NCBI RefSeq assembly: GCF_014656055.1 | Contig: NZ_BNBR01000007.1 | Span: 248,001 to 312,000, forward strand | Origin: Streptomyces griseosporeus | GTDB lineage: Bacteria; Actinomycetota; Actinomycetes; Streptomycetales; Streptomycetaceae | Length of the DNA stretch: 64,000 nt | Direction of reading: 5' to 3' | Shown here: piece by piece, positions 6,955-15,274 of the stretch | How the letters are laid out: each line of letters begins with the position of its first letter | Numbering within the stretch: position 1 is the first letter of the stretch | Position numbers and translations under genes: made by a program | The notes under the pieces: generated by a model | What the model was told of the DNA's origin: nothing | The model's database searches: none | What the model saw: the letters and a program-made list of their open reading frames with translations, nothing else

Positions 6955-9429
6955 ATGTCACGCACCCGCTGGAGACTCGGTCTCGGCGTCACTGCCCTGC
7001 TGACGGCCACGGCCGTGCTGCCCGCCCCCGCGCAGGCCGCGACCGTCACCGACTACACGCTCACCGTCGACCCGGCCGCGCAGGGCGCCGCGATCGACGA
7101 CACGATGTACGGCGTCTTCTTCGAGGACATCAACCGCGCCGCCGACGGCGGCCTGTACGCCGAACTCGTGCAGAACCGGTCCTTCGAGTACTCCACAGCC
7201 GACAACCGCTCCTACACCCCGCTCACCGCCTGGACCGTCGACGGCACCGCCCAGGTCCTGAACGACGCCGGCCGCCTCAACGAGCGCAACCGCTCCTACC
7301 TCTCCCTGGGCGCCGGCTCCTCCGTCACCAACGCCGGCTACAACACCGGCATCCGCGTCGAGGCGGGCAAGAAGTACGACTTCTCCGTATGGGCCCGCGC
7401 CGAGGCCGCCACCACGCTCACCGTCACGCTCCAGGACGCGGCGGGCCCGCTGGCGAGCGCGCGCCAGGTCGCCGTCAAGGGCGGCTGGGCGCAGTACAGG
7501 GCCACCTTCACCGCCTCCCGCACCAGCAGCTACGGCCGCCTGACCGTGGCCTCCCCGGCCGCCGCCGCGCTCGACATGGTCTCCCTCTTCCCGCGGGACA
7601 CCTACCGCGGCGAGCCGAACGGCCTGCGCAAGGACCTCGCCGAGAAGATCGAGGCCCTGCACCCCGGCTTCGTCCGCTTCCCCGGCGGCTGCCTGGTCAA
7701 CACCGGCTCCATGGAGGACTACAGCGAGGCCTCCGGCTGGCAGCGCGCCCGCGCCTACCAGTGGAAGGACACCATCGGGCCGGTCGAGCAGCGCGCCACC
7801 AACGCCAACTTCTGGGGGTACAACCAGAGCTACGGCCTCGGCTACTACGAGTACTTCCGCCTGGCCGAGGACATCGGCGCGATGCCGCTGCCCGTCGTCC
7901 CCGCCCTGGTCACCGGCTGCGGCCAGAACAAGGCCGTCGCCGACGACGCCCTGCTCAAGCGGCACATCCAGGACACCCTCGACCTGGTCGAGTTCGCCAA
8001 CGGCCCCGCGACCTCCACCTGGGGCAAGGTCCGCGCCGCGATGGGCCACCCCAGGCCCTTCCACCTCACCCACATCGAGGTCGGCAACGAGGAGAACCTG
8101 CCCGACGAGTTCTTCGCCCGCTTCCGGCAGTTCCGCGCCGCGATCCAGGCGAAGTACCCGGGTGTCCAGGTCATCTCCAACTCCGGCCCCGACGACAGCG
8201 GCACCACGTTCGACACCGCCTGGAAGCTCAACCGGGACGCCGGCGTCGACATGGTCGACGAGCACTACTACAACAGCCCGCAGTGGTTCCTGCAGAACAA
8301 CGACCGCTACGACTCCTACGACCGAAGCGGCCCCAAGGTCTTCCTCGGCGAGTACGCCTCCCAGGGCAACGCCTGGAAGAACGCCCTGTCCGAGGCCGCC
8401 TACATGACCGGCCTGGAACGCAACGCCGACGTCGTCAAGCTCGCCTCCTACGCCCCGCTGTTCGCCAACGAGGACTACGTGCAGTGGCGGCCCGACATGG
8501 TCTGGTTCAACAACCACGCCTCCTGGAACTCGGCCAACTACGAGGTCCAGAGACTGTTCATGACCAACACCGGCGACCGCGTCGTACCGTCGAAGGCGTC
8601 GCTCACCCCGTCCGTCAGCGGTCCGATCACCGGCGCGATCGGCCTGTCGACCTGGGCGACCAGCGCCGCCTACGACGACGTGCGGGTCACCGCCGCCGAC
8701 GGCACGGCCCTGTTCGGCGACGACTTCTCCGGCGACGCCTCGAAGTGGACCCACACCGGCACCGGCACCTGGGCGGTCCAGGACGGCCGGTACGTGCAGA
8801 CCGACGCCACCGCCGAGAACACCATGGTCCAGGCCGGCGACCCCGCCTGGCACGACTACGACCTGCATGTGAAGGCCACCAAGAAGTCCGGCAAGGAGGG
8901 CTTCCTCGTCGCCTTCGGCGTCAAGGACACCGGCAACTACTACTGGTGGAACCTCGGCGGCTGGAACAACACCCAGTCCGCCGTGGAGCAGGCCTCCGAC
9001 GGCGGCAAGTCCACCCTGATCTCCAAGGCCGGGTCGATCGAGACGGGCCGCGCCTACGACATCGACATCAAGGTGCGCGGCCGGCAGGTCACCCTCTACC
9101 TCGACGGCCAGGAGTGGGGCGGCTTCACCGACGACAGGGCGGCCGAGCCGTTCCGCCAGGTCGTCACCCGCGACGCGGCGACCGGCGAGCTGATCGTCAA
9201 GGTCGTCAACGCCCAGGACAGCGCAGCCCGTACGGCGATCGACCTGGGCGGCGCCCAGGTCGCCTCCCGTGCCCGGGTCACCACCCTCGCCGCCGCCCCG
9301 GACGCGGTGAACAGCGAGACGAACACCCCGGTCACGCCCGTGACCTCGACCCTGTCCGGGGTGTCCGCGAAGTTCACCTACACCTTCCCGGCGAACTCGG
9401 TCACCTTCCTGCGGATCAGGCAGAGGTAG
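6955..9429 (+). CDS. Secreted alpha-L-arabinofuranosidase, GH51
   Basis: The product is 824 aa and removes terminal arabinofuranosyl residues from arabinan or arabinoxylan outside the cell. A signal peptide (MSRTRWRLGLGVTALLTATA... ending near PAQA) is followed by a carbohydrate-binding-like domain inserted at about residues 40-190, the GH51 barrel with acid/base Glu in HIEVGNEEN and nucleophile Glu in VFLGEYAS, and a C-terminal beta-sandwich (LFGDDFSGDASKW...YYWWNLGGWNN, about residues 575-730) of the laminin-G/DUF1080 type. The ATG at 6955 is preferred over 6904 because GGAG lies 9 bases upstream and the signal peptide begins there. The vegetative promoter and inverted repeat upstream suggest sugar-responsive repression. 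The stop overlaps the convergent decarboxylase-like gene by 14 bp. Confidence 0.9.
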   Translation: MSRTRWRLGLGVTALLTATAVLPAPAQAATVTDYTLTVDPAAQGAAIDDTMYGVFFEDINRAADGGLYAELVQNRSFEYSTADNRSYTPLTAWTVDGTAQVLNDAGRLNERNRSYLSLGAGSSVTNAGYNTGIRVEAGKKYDFSVWARAEAATTLTVTLQDAAGPLASARQVAVKGGWAQYRATFTASRTSSYGRLTVASPAAAALDMVSLFPRDTYRGEPNGLRKDLAEKIEALHPGFVRFPGGCLVNTGSMEDYSEASGWQRARAYQWKDTIGPVEQRATNANFWGYNQSYGLGYYEYFRLAEDIGAMPLPVVPALVTGCGQNKAVADDALLKRHIQDTLDLVEFANGPATSTWGKVRAAMGHPRPFHLTHIEVGNEENLPDEFFARFRQFRAAIQAKYPGVQVISNSGPDDSGTTFDTAWKLNRDAGVDMVDEHYYNSPQWFLQNNDRYDSYDRSGPKVFLGEYASQGNAWKNALSEAAYMTGLERNADVVKLASYAPLFANEDYVQWRPDMVWFNNHASWNSANYEVQRLFMTNTGDRVVPSKASLTPSVSGPITGAIGLSTWATSAAYDDVRVTAADGTALFGDDFSGDASKWTHTGTGTWAVQDGRYVQTDATAENTMVQAGDPAWHDYDLHVKATKKSGKEGFLVAFGVKDTGNYYWWNLGGWNNTQSAVEQASDGGKSTLISKAGSIETGRAYDIDIKVRGRQVTLYLDGQEWGGFTDDRAAEPFRQVVTRDAATGELIVKVVNAQDSAARTAIDLGGAQVASRARVTTLAAAPDAVNSETNTPVTPVTSTLSGVSAKFTYTFPANSVTFLRIRQR

Positions 9430-9865
9430 CCGGCGGCTCCTCCCGCGCGGGCTGCTCGCCGACCGGCAGCAGCCCGCGCTCCGCGAAGACCTTCTTCGCC
9501 ACGAACGTCGCGTTGAGCGCCCTCGGGAAGCCGCAGTACCCCGCGGAGTGCAGCAGCGCCTCGACGATCTGCTCGGGCGTCAGACCCACGTTGAGGGCCG
9601 CGTTGACGTGCACCTCCAGCTGCGCCTCACAGCCACCGAGCGCGGTGAGCATGCCCAGCGTGACCAGCTGCCGGTCGCGCGGGGCGAGGCCGGGACGGTC
9701 GTAGATCTCGCCGAAGCCCCAGGCGACGATCTGGTGCCCCAGCTCGGGGCTGATGTCGGCGAGCGAGTCGATGACCCGCTGCCCGGCCTCGCCGTCGACC
9801 CTCCGCAGGACCTCCAGGCCGTGGGCGAAGCGCTCGTCGCGGGTGGTGTTCTGATGGTTGCTCAT
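9416..9865 (-). CDS. Carboxymuconolactone decarboxylase/AhpD-like protein
   Basis: The product is 149 aa. RDRQLVTLGMLTALGGCEAQ, LEVHVNAALNVGLTPEQIVE and AGYCGFPRALNA are the signature of the carboxymuconolactone decarboxylase family. Members either open the lactone in protocatechuate breakdown or act as AhpD-like peroxide-linked thiol proteins; with no catabolic neighbours here, a stress-linked role is plausible. The ATG at 9865 begins MSNHQNTTRDERF and lies one base from the predicted transcription start of a MerR-type promoter, so the mRNA is probably leaderless. Confidence 0.85.
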   Translation of the reverse strand: MSNHQNTTRDERFAHGLEVLRRVDGEAGQRVIDSLADISPELGHQIVAWGFGEIYDRPGLAPRDRQLVTLGMLTALGGCEAQLEVHVNAALNVGLTPEQIVEALLHSAGYCGFPRALNATFVAKKVFAERGLLPVGEQPAREEPPATSA

Positions 9866-9872
9866 GTCCGGA

Positions 9873-9903
9873 ACCGTAGGACTTCGAGTCCACTCCAGCG
9901 CAA
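9873..9903 (-). promoter_or_regulatory. MerR-type promoter with 19-bp spacer
   Basis: On the minus strand, TTGCGC (complement of 9898-9903) and TACGGT (complement of 9873-9878) are separated by exactly 19 bp, too long for normal initiation. The spacer contains the dyad GGACTCGAAGTCC. This geometry, an overlong spacer with a central palindrome, is the hallmark of promoters activated by MerR-family proteins that untwist the DNA. No merR gene is visible within the window. Confidence 0.65.
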
Positions 9904-10047
9904 GCGGCACCCCCCGCGAGGGCGGGCGCCGAACCGGCCGGAAACCTCCCGGCCATTTTCCGTTTCCCCGGAAACAATAATTCCTTTCCGAAAGCGCGGG
10001 GATATCCGGAACGGAGATTTCTTTTTCCTTTCAGGTGTAACTCGGGC

Positions 10048-10076
10048 ACAACCAAATGAGAGGTCGCTCCGTCTAA
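10048..10076 (+). promoter_or_regulatory. ECF (SigE-like) promoter for the YfhO operon
   Basis: ACAACC (10048-10053), 17 bp, then GTCTAA (10071-10076) match the AAC...TCT pattern of Streptomyces SigE cell-envelope-stress promoters. It lies 42 bp upstream of the YfhO start in an unusually AT-rich gap (9904-10117) that holds no gene. Assignment to SigE over another ECF factor is inferred from the motif and the envelope character of the operon. Confidence 0.5.
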
Positions 10077-10117
10077 GTCGGCGATTGACCGCCACTTTTC
10101 CGGGGGGCCTGCCAGCA

Positions 10118-12802
10118 ATGTCGTGTCCGAAGTCCGCCGTGCCGCGGCGGGCCGCCGCCCTGCTCGCCGCCGCGGTCACCGCCGGCGTCTTCTGCGCCGC
10201 CGACGCCGCCGCCCGCAGCTACCCCTTCGGCCCCCGCACACGCAGCGTCAACGACCTCGGCAACCAGTACGTGCCCTTCCACGCCCATCTGTGGGACCTC
10301 CTCCACGGACGCGCCCACGGCGGGCTCCTGATCAACTGGCAGTCCGGCTTCGGCGCGAGCTTCCTGCCCGACCTCGGCACCTACCTCAGCAGCCCCTTCG
10401 CCCTGCTCGTCGCGGTGTTCCCGCGCGACCGCATCGACCTCGCGGTGTACGCCGTCACCGTGCTGAAGACCGCCGCGGCCGCCGCCGCCATGGCCTGGCT
10501 GCTGCTGCGGCTGCGCCCCGGCCGCTGGTGGGCGGCGGGCCTGCTGGCCGCGTCGTACGCGCTGTGTGGCTGGACCCTGACCTCCGGCTGCTACAACCCC
10601 ATGTGGCTCGACGGCCTGCTCGCGCTGCCGCTGCTGTGCCTGGTCGGCGAATGGACGCTGACCGGGCGGCGCCCGCTGCTCGGTGTGCTCGTCGTGGCCG
10701 GCGCCTGGACCGCCAACTTCTACACCGCCTACATGGCCACCCTCGCCGCCGGACTCGTCCTGCTGGTGCGGCTGTGGCTGTCCGGCCTCGGCCGCCGGCA
10801 GCGGCTCACCGCCGCCGTCCGCGCCGCCGGCACCGTCGCCCTCGGCGTCGGGCTGGCCGCGCCCCTGGTGGCCGTCGTCTGGTCCGGCACCCGGTACGCC
10901 CACCCCGGCCGGGTCCTGCACTTCCGGCCTGTGCCCACCGAGGACCTGCTGGCCCGCTTCCTGCCGACGACGTACAGCTTCGGCACCCCGGCCGTCTACG
11001 TCGGCACCACCACGCTGCTGCTCGCCCTCGCCCTGCCCTTCCACCGGGCGGTGCCCCGGCGGGAACGGGCCGGCTGGACGGTGCTCGCGGCGGCCGTGAC
11101 GCTGTCGCTCCAGTGGGGACCGACCCACCTGCTCTGGCACGCCTTCGCCACCCCGCAGGGCAGCCCGTACCGGCAGACCTTCGTGCTGTGCGCCCTGCTG
11201 GTGATCGCCGCCTGGCACGCGCTCGCCTACGGCCCGCCCGGCCCGCGCGCGCTCACCGCCGCGGGCGCCCTGTTCGCCCTGCTGGCCGCGGCGGCGAGCG
11301 CCAGCGCGCTGACCGACCGCCCGTTCACCCTGCTGGTCGCGCCGGCCGCGGCGGCCGGGGGCCTGGCGGGGCTCGCGCTGCTCGGACGGACGCGGGCCGA
11401 GGACCGTACGGGGACGGGGAGCCGTACACGCTCCGGGGACCCGCGTGACGAGGCCCCGCGTGCCCGGGCCCGAGTCCGCCGCCTCGCCCCCGCCGGACTC
11501 GCCGTGCTGCTCCTGGCCGGCACCCAGGCCGGTGAGACCGCCGCCACCTCGGTCGTCGCCACCCGGCTGCGGCTCGCGCACATGGACGACTACGCGCCCT
11601 GGGGAGCGCGCCAGGAGCGGCAGGCCGCGGTGATCGCCGAGGCCGACGACTGGCCCCGCTACCGCACCGACCCCGGCCGCGAGCAGACCGTCGGCAACGA
11701 CCCGCTGCTGGTCGGCGGCGAGGGCGCCCAGTACTACAGCAGCCTCACCTCGGACGTCCTGAGCACCACCCTCACCGCCCTCGGCGGCGGCTGGACCTCC
11801 CGGGGCCGCAACGTGCAGAGCCTGGACAACGCCGTCACGGACGCGATCTTCTCGGTCGGCGCCCGCGTGCACTCCCCGCCCGACCCCCACCAGCGCTGGT
11901 GGCCGGACGCGAGCGGCACCCCGCCCACCGTGACCCGGCAGGACGTGCCGCCGCTGGTCACCGTACGGCCCGCGGCGGACGCCCCCCGGGCCTTCGGCCC
12001 CTCTCCGTACCGCAACCAGGAGCTGCTGCTCGGCGCGCGCGTCTACACCGTGCCCCGGCTCACCGTGCGCACCGGCGCCGGACGGCAGCCGGGCCGGAGC
12101 ACCGACGAGCGTCCCGGCCTGCGCGTCGGCGCCGTACCCGCCGGAGCACCGCGGCCGACGATCACCGCCCGCTGCCCGGCCGGCAGCGAGGTGTACCTGT
12201 GGGCGCCCTACCTCTCCGGCACCGCGCGCCTGCCCGGGCAGCCCCTGACCGGCCGGTTCCGCTCCGACCACCCCGTCACCAAGATCGCCGCCATGCAGCG
12301 GCTCGGCCGGACGCCGGCCTCCGGGCTGCTGCGCATCGAACTGTCCCCGGACCGCACCGGCGTCGTCCCGGACGGAGCCGTCGGCTGCCTGGACACCGCC
12401 CGGCTGCACACCGCCGTCCGGCACCTGAAGGCCACCGGCGCCACCCGGGTGACCGTCTCCGACGGCACGGTCCGGGCCGACCTCCCCGCCGGCAGCACCG
12501 GCACGGCCGTCGTCGCCGCCCCCCGGATCGCCGGCTGGCGGTGCGCCACGGGTGACGCACCGGCGAGGCCCGCGGGGAGCTACCACGGCCTGATCGCCGT
12601 CCCTCTCGACGGCACCGCCACCACCCTGACCTGCACGTTCCATCCGCCCGGACTGCGCCTCGGCACAGCCGTCGGCGGCGCCTCGCTGCTCACCCTGGCC
12701 CTGCTGGGGACCCTCGCGGCCCTGCGCCGCCGGCGCGCCGCCGCCCGCACCGCACCGACCACGACCGCACGCCCGCGCGAGCGGGCGACCAGCCCTCTCT
12801 GA
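10118..12802 (+). CDS. YfhO-family membrane glycosyltransferase (GT-C-like)
   Basis: The product is 894 aa. The first 550 residues or so hold many transmembrane helices; an extracytoplasmic loop carries RSVNDLGNQYVPFHAHLWD and the conserved NWQSGFGASFLPDLGTYLSSP block of YfhO proteins. The last third is mainly extracytoplasmic with two closing helices and a basic tail. In Bacillus and Listeria, YfhO proteins act with a family-2 glycosyltransferase and a GtrA-type flippase to add sugars to surface polymers, and those two partners follow here. The ATG at 10118 follows GGGGGG. Streptomyces lacks classical lipoteichoic acid, so the acceptor is unknown. Confidence 0.82.
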   Translation: MSCPKSAVPRRAAALLAAAVTAGVFCAADAAARSYPFGPRTRSVNDLGNQYVPFHAHLWDLLHGRAHGGLLINWQSGFGASFLPDLGTYLSSPFALLVAVFPRDRIDLAVYAVTVLKTAAAAAAMAWLLLRLRPGRWWAAGLLAASYALCGWTLTSGCYNPMWLDGLLALPLLCLVGEWTLTGRRPLLGVLVVAGAWTANFYTAYMATLAAGLVLLVRLWLSGLGRRQRLTAAVRAAGTVALGVGLAAPLVAVVWSGTRYAHPGRVLHFRPVPTEDLLARFLPTTYSFGTPAVYVGTTTLLLALALPFHRAVPRRERAGWTVLAAAVTLSLQWGPTHLLWHAFATPQGSPYRQTFVLCALLVIAAWHALAYGPPGPRALTAAGALFALLAAAASASALTDRPFTLLVAPAAAAGGLAGLALLGRTRAEDRTGTGSRTRSGDPRDEAPRARARVRRLAPAGLAVLLLAGTQAGETAATSVVATRLRLAHMDDYAPWGARQERQAAVIAEADDWPRYRTDPGREQTVGNDPLLVGGEGAQYYSSLTSDVLSTTLTALGGGWTSRGRNVQSLDNAVTDAIFSVGARVHSPPDPHQRWWPDASGTPPTVTRQDVPPLVTVRPAADAPRAFGPSPYRNQELLLGARVYTVPRLTVRTGAGRQPGRSTDERPGLRVGAVPAGAPRPTITARCPAGSEVYLWAPYLSGTARLPGQPLTGRFRSDHPVTKIAAMQRLGRTPASGLLRIELSPDRTGVVPDGAVGCLDTARLHTAVRHLKATGATRVTVSDGTVRADLPAGSTGTAVVAAPRIAGWRCATGDAPARPAGSYHGLIAVPLDGTATTLTCTFHPPGLRLGTAVGGASLLTLALLGTLAALRRRRAAARTAPTTTARPRERATSPL

Positions 12803-12827
12803 CCGCGCCCCAGGGGGAGAACCGACC

Positions 12828-13778
12828 ATGCTCATCTCGATCGTCGCGCCCTGCTACAACGAGGAGGACGTCGTCGGCCGCTTCCACGACCGCGTCCGCG
12901 AGGTCGCGGAGGAACTGCTGCCGCTCGGCCACGACATGGAGTTCGTGTACGTCGACGACGGCAGCCGCGACCGCACCCTCGCCGTCCTGAAACAGCTGGC
13001 CGAGGACGACACCCGCGTCCGGTACGTCTCCTTCAGCCGCAACTTCGGCAAGGAGGCGGCCCTGCTGGCGGGCCTGCGCCACGCCACCGGGGACGCCGTC
13101 GTCGTCATGGACGCCGACCTGCAGCATCCGCCCGAGCTGATCCCGCGCATGGTGGAGCTGCGCGAACAGGGCCACGACCAGGTCCTGGCCCGCCGCACCC
13201 GCACCGGCGACGGAATGGCCCGCACCCTCACCGCCCGGCTGTACTACCGGATTGTCAACCGGCTGGTCGACGTCGAACTCGTCGACGGCGTCGGCGACTT
13301 CCGGCTGCTGTCCCGCCGCGTGGTGGACGCCGTCCTGGGCCTCACCGAGTACAACCGCTTCTCCAAGGGCCTGTTCGCCTGGGTCGGCTTCCCCACCACC
13401 ACCTTCGAGTACGAGAACGCCGTACGCGAGCACGGCCGCAGCTCATGGAGCCTGCGCTCCCTGCTCGACTACGGACTGGACGGACTGCTCTCCTTCAACA
13501 ACCGACCGCTGCGCGCCGCCCTCTACCTGGGCCTCGGCCTGCTGCTGTGCGCCGGCGTCTACACGGCGTGGATCGTCACGGCGGCCCTCCTGCACGGCGT
13601 GGACACCCCCGGCTACGTCACGATCATCACGGCCGTCACCGCCCTGGCCGGCGTCCAGATGATCATGCTGGGGGTGATCGGCGAGTACACGGGCCGCATC
13701 TACTACGAGGTGAAACGGCGCCCGCATTTCCTGGTGAAGGCGACCAATGCCGAGCGGGCGAAGGACCTGGTGCCGTGA
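12828..13778 (+). CDS. Family 2 glycosyltransferase, GtrB/CsbB-like (polyprenyl-phosphate sugar synthase)
   Basis: The product is 316 aa. The GT-A domain (residues 1-230) has APCYNEEDVV, VDDGSRDRT and the metal-binding MDADLQHPPELIP; two transmembrane helices follow (LYLGLGLLLCAGVYTAWIV and VTALAGVQMIMLGVIGEY). Enzymes of this type charge undecaprenyl phosphate with a sugar at the cytoplasmic membrane face. AGGGGGAGAACC precedes the ATG. It is 25 bp behind the YfhO gene and overlaps the following GtrA gene by 4 bp, so all three are one transcript. Confidence 0.9.
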   Translation: MLISIVAPCYNEEDVVGRFHDRVREVAEELLPLGHDMEFVYVDDGSRDRTLAVLKQLAEDDTRVRYVSFSRNFGKEAALLAGLRHATGDAVVVMDADLQHPPELIPRMVELREQGHDQVLARRTRTGDGMARTLTARLYYRIVNRLVDVELVDGVGDFRLLSRRVVDAVLGLTEYNRFSKGLFAWVGFPTTTFEYENAVREHGRSSWSLRSLLDYGLDGLLSFNNRPLRAALYLGLGLLLCAGVYTAWIVTAALLHGVDTPGYVTIITAVTALAGVQMIMLGVIGEYTGRIYYEVKRRPHFLVKATNAERAKDLVP

Positions 13779-14200
13779 GTTCCGGGAGTTCCGTTCTCCG
13801 CCGGCAGGTTCTCGTCTTCGCCGTGGTCGGTGTCGTCAACACCGGCACCTATCTCGGCCTGTATCTGCTCTTTCTGACCCGGCTGCCCTATCTCGCCGCC
13901 CATGTCCTGGCCTTTGTGCTCAGCATGACCGGTTCCTTCTTCCTCAACGCCCGTTTCACCTACCGGACCCGGCCCACCTGGCGGAAATTCCTGCTGTTCC
14001 CGCTGACCAACGCGGCGAACTTCGTGTGCACCACGGCCGGCGTGTGGGTGCTGGTCGACGTGCTGCACACCGGGGACCGCTGGGCCCCGCTGCTCGCCTC
14101 CGCCGCGGCGATCCCGGTGACGTTCGTCGTGTCCCGCTGGATCATGGCGCCGCGGCGGGCGGCTCCGCGCCAGGCGGCCCCTCGGCGGACGATTGCATAA
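13775..14200 (+). CDS. GtrA-family polyprenyl-phosphate-sugar flippase
   Basis: The product is 141 aa with four transmembrane helices (VLVFAVVGVVNTGTYLGLY, LAAHVLAFVLSMTGSFFLN, FLLFPLTNAANFVCTTAGVW, LLASAAAIPVTFVVSRW), the GtrA pattern including the FxxNxxFTYR-like FFLNARFTYR. It should flip the lipid-linked sugar made by the preceding enzyme to the outer face for use by YfhO. The GTG start at 13775 overlaps the upstream TGA and has GAAGGA in front. The basic Arg/Ala/Pro tail is cytoplasmic. The stop codon lies inside the argC operator. Confidence 0.88.
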   Translation: MSSGSSVLRRQVLVFAVVGVVNTGTYLGLYLLFLTRLPYLAAHVLAFVLSMTGSFFLNARFTYRTRPTWRKFLLFPLTNAANFVCTTAGVWVLVDVLHTGDRWAPLLASAAAIPVTFVVSRWIMAPRRAAPRQAAPRRTIA

Positions 14201-14227
14201 ACGTGCATGCCTGCGTATAGTCATGCC
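14193..14227 (+). promoter_or_regulatory. argC promoter with ARG boxes
   Basis: TTGCAT (14193-14198), 17 bp, TATAGT (14216-14221) form the promoter. The arginine operator TGCAT-AAAC-GTGCA (14194-14207) covers the -35, and a weaker second box (TGCGTATAGTCATGCC, 14212-14227) covers the -10, so bound ArgR would block RNA polymerase. The operator overlaps the gtrA stop codon. Confidence 0.8.
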
Positions 14228-14245
14228 ATCCAGAGGAGGGTGGAC

Positions 14246-15274
14246 ATGGCAGTACGTGTGGCGGTGGCCGGTGCGAGCGGATACGCGGGCGGAGAGGCCC
14301 TGCGTCTGCTCCTCGCCCACCCCGAGGCCGAGATCGGCGCGCTGACCGGCAACTCCAACGCCGGGCAGACGCTCGGCGCGCTCCAGCCGCACCTGCTGCC
14401 GCTGGCCGACCGGGTGCTGGAGGAGACCACCCCCGAGGTGCTCGCCGGGCACGACGTGGTCTTCCTCGCGCTGCCCCACGGCCAGTCCGCGGCCGTCGCC
14501 GAACAGCTCGGACCGGACGTCCTCGTCATCGACATGGGCGCCGACTTCCGGCTCAAGGACGCCGCCGACTGGGAGACGTTCTACGGCTCCCCGCACGCCG
14601 GCACCTGGCCGTACGGCCTCCCCGAGCTTCCGGGTGCCCGCGCCGCGCTGGAGGGGTCCAAGCGCATCGCGGTGCCCGGTTGCTACCCGACCGCGGTCAC
14701 ACTCGCCCTCTTCCCGGCCTACGCCGCCGGGCTCGCCGCCGACGAGGCCGTGATCGTCGCCGCGTCCGGCACCTCCGGCGCGGGCAAGGCACCCAAGCCC
14801 CACCTGCTGGGCAGCGAGGTCATGGGCTCCATGACGCCGTACGGCGTCGGCGGCGGCCACCGGCACACCCCCGAGATGATCCAGAACCTCAGCGCGGTCG
14901 CGGGGAAGCGGGTCGCGGTCTCCTTCACGCCGACGCTGGCGCCGATGCCGCGCGGCATCCTCGCCACGTGCAGCGCCAAGGCCGCCGAGGGCGTCACCGC
15001 CGAGTCCCTGCGCGCCGCCTACGAGAAGGCATACGCCGACGAGCCGTTCGTCCACCTGCTGCCCGAGGGGCAGTGGCCGGCCACCGCGTCCGTTTACGGC
15101 TCCAACGCCGTCCAGGTGCAGGTCGCCTACGACGAGGCCGTCGGCCGGGTCATCGCCATCAGCGCCATCGACAACCTGACCAAGGGCACCGCGGGCGGTG
15201 CCGTCCAGAGCATGAACATCGCCCTGGGTCTCGACGAGACCACGGGGCTCTCGATGATCGGAGTCGCACCGTGA
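14246..15274 (+). CDS. argC: N-acetyl-gamma-glutamyl-phosphate reductase
   Basis: The product is 342 aa, the normal size. It catalyses the third step of arginine synthesis, NADPH-dependent reduction of N-acetylglutamyl phosphate to the semialdehyde. VAGASGYAGGEALRLL is the Rossmann motif, VPGCYPTAVTLAL carries the catalytic cysteine (Cys146), and GGGHRHTPEMIQ the conserved histidines. AGGAGG precedes the ATG at 14246; an upstream in-frame ATG lies within the operator and is rejected. First gene of argCJBDR, repressed through the ARG boxes. Confidence 0.97.
   Translation: MAVRVAVAGASGYAGGEALRLLLAHPEAEIGALTGNSNAGQTLGALQPHLLPLADRVLEETTPEVLAGHDVVFLALPHGQSAAVAEQLGPDVLVIDMGADFRLKDAADWETFYGSPHAGTWPYGLPELPGARAALEGSKRIAVPGCYPTAVTLALFPAYAAGLAADEAVIVAASGTSGAGKAPKPHLLGSEVMGSMTPYGVGGGHRHTPEMIQNLSAVAGKRVAVSFTPTLAPMPRGILATCSAKAAEGVTAESLRAAYEKAYADEPFVHLLPEGQWPATASVYGSNAVQVQVAYDEAVGRVIAISAIDNLTKGTAGGAVQSMNIALGLDETTGLSMIGVAP

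Noticed and set aside
10073..12835. A 920-codon open frame antisense to the YfhO gene
   Set aside because: No recognisable motif, extreme Gly/Gln/Arg bias; the sense frame has transmembrane helices and YfhO motifs.
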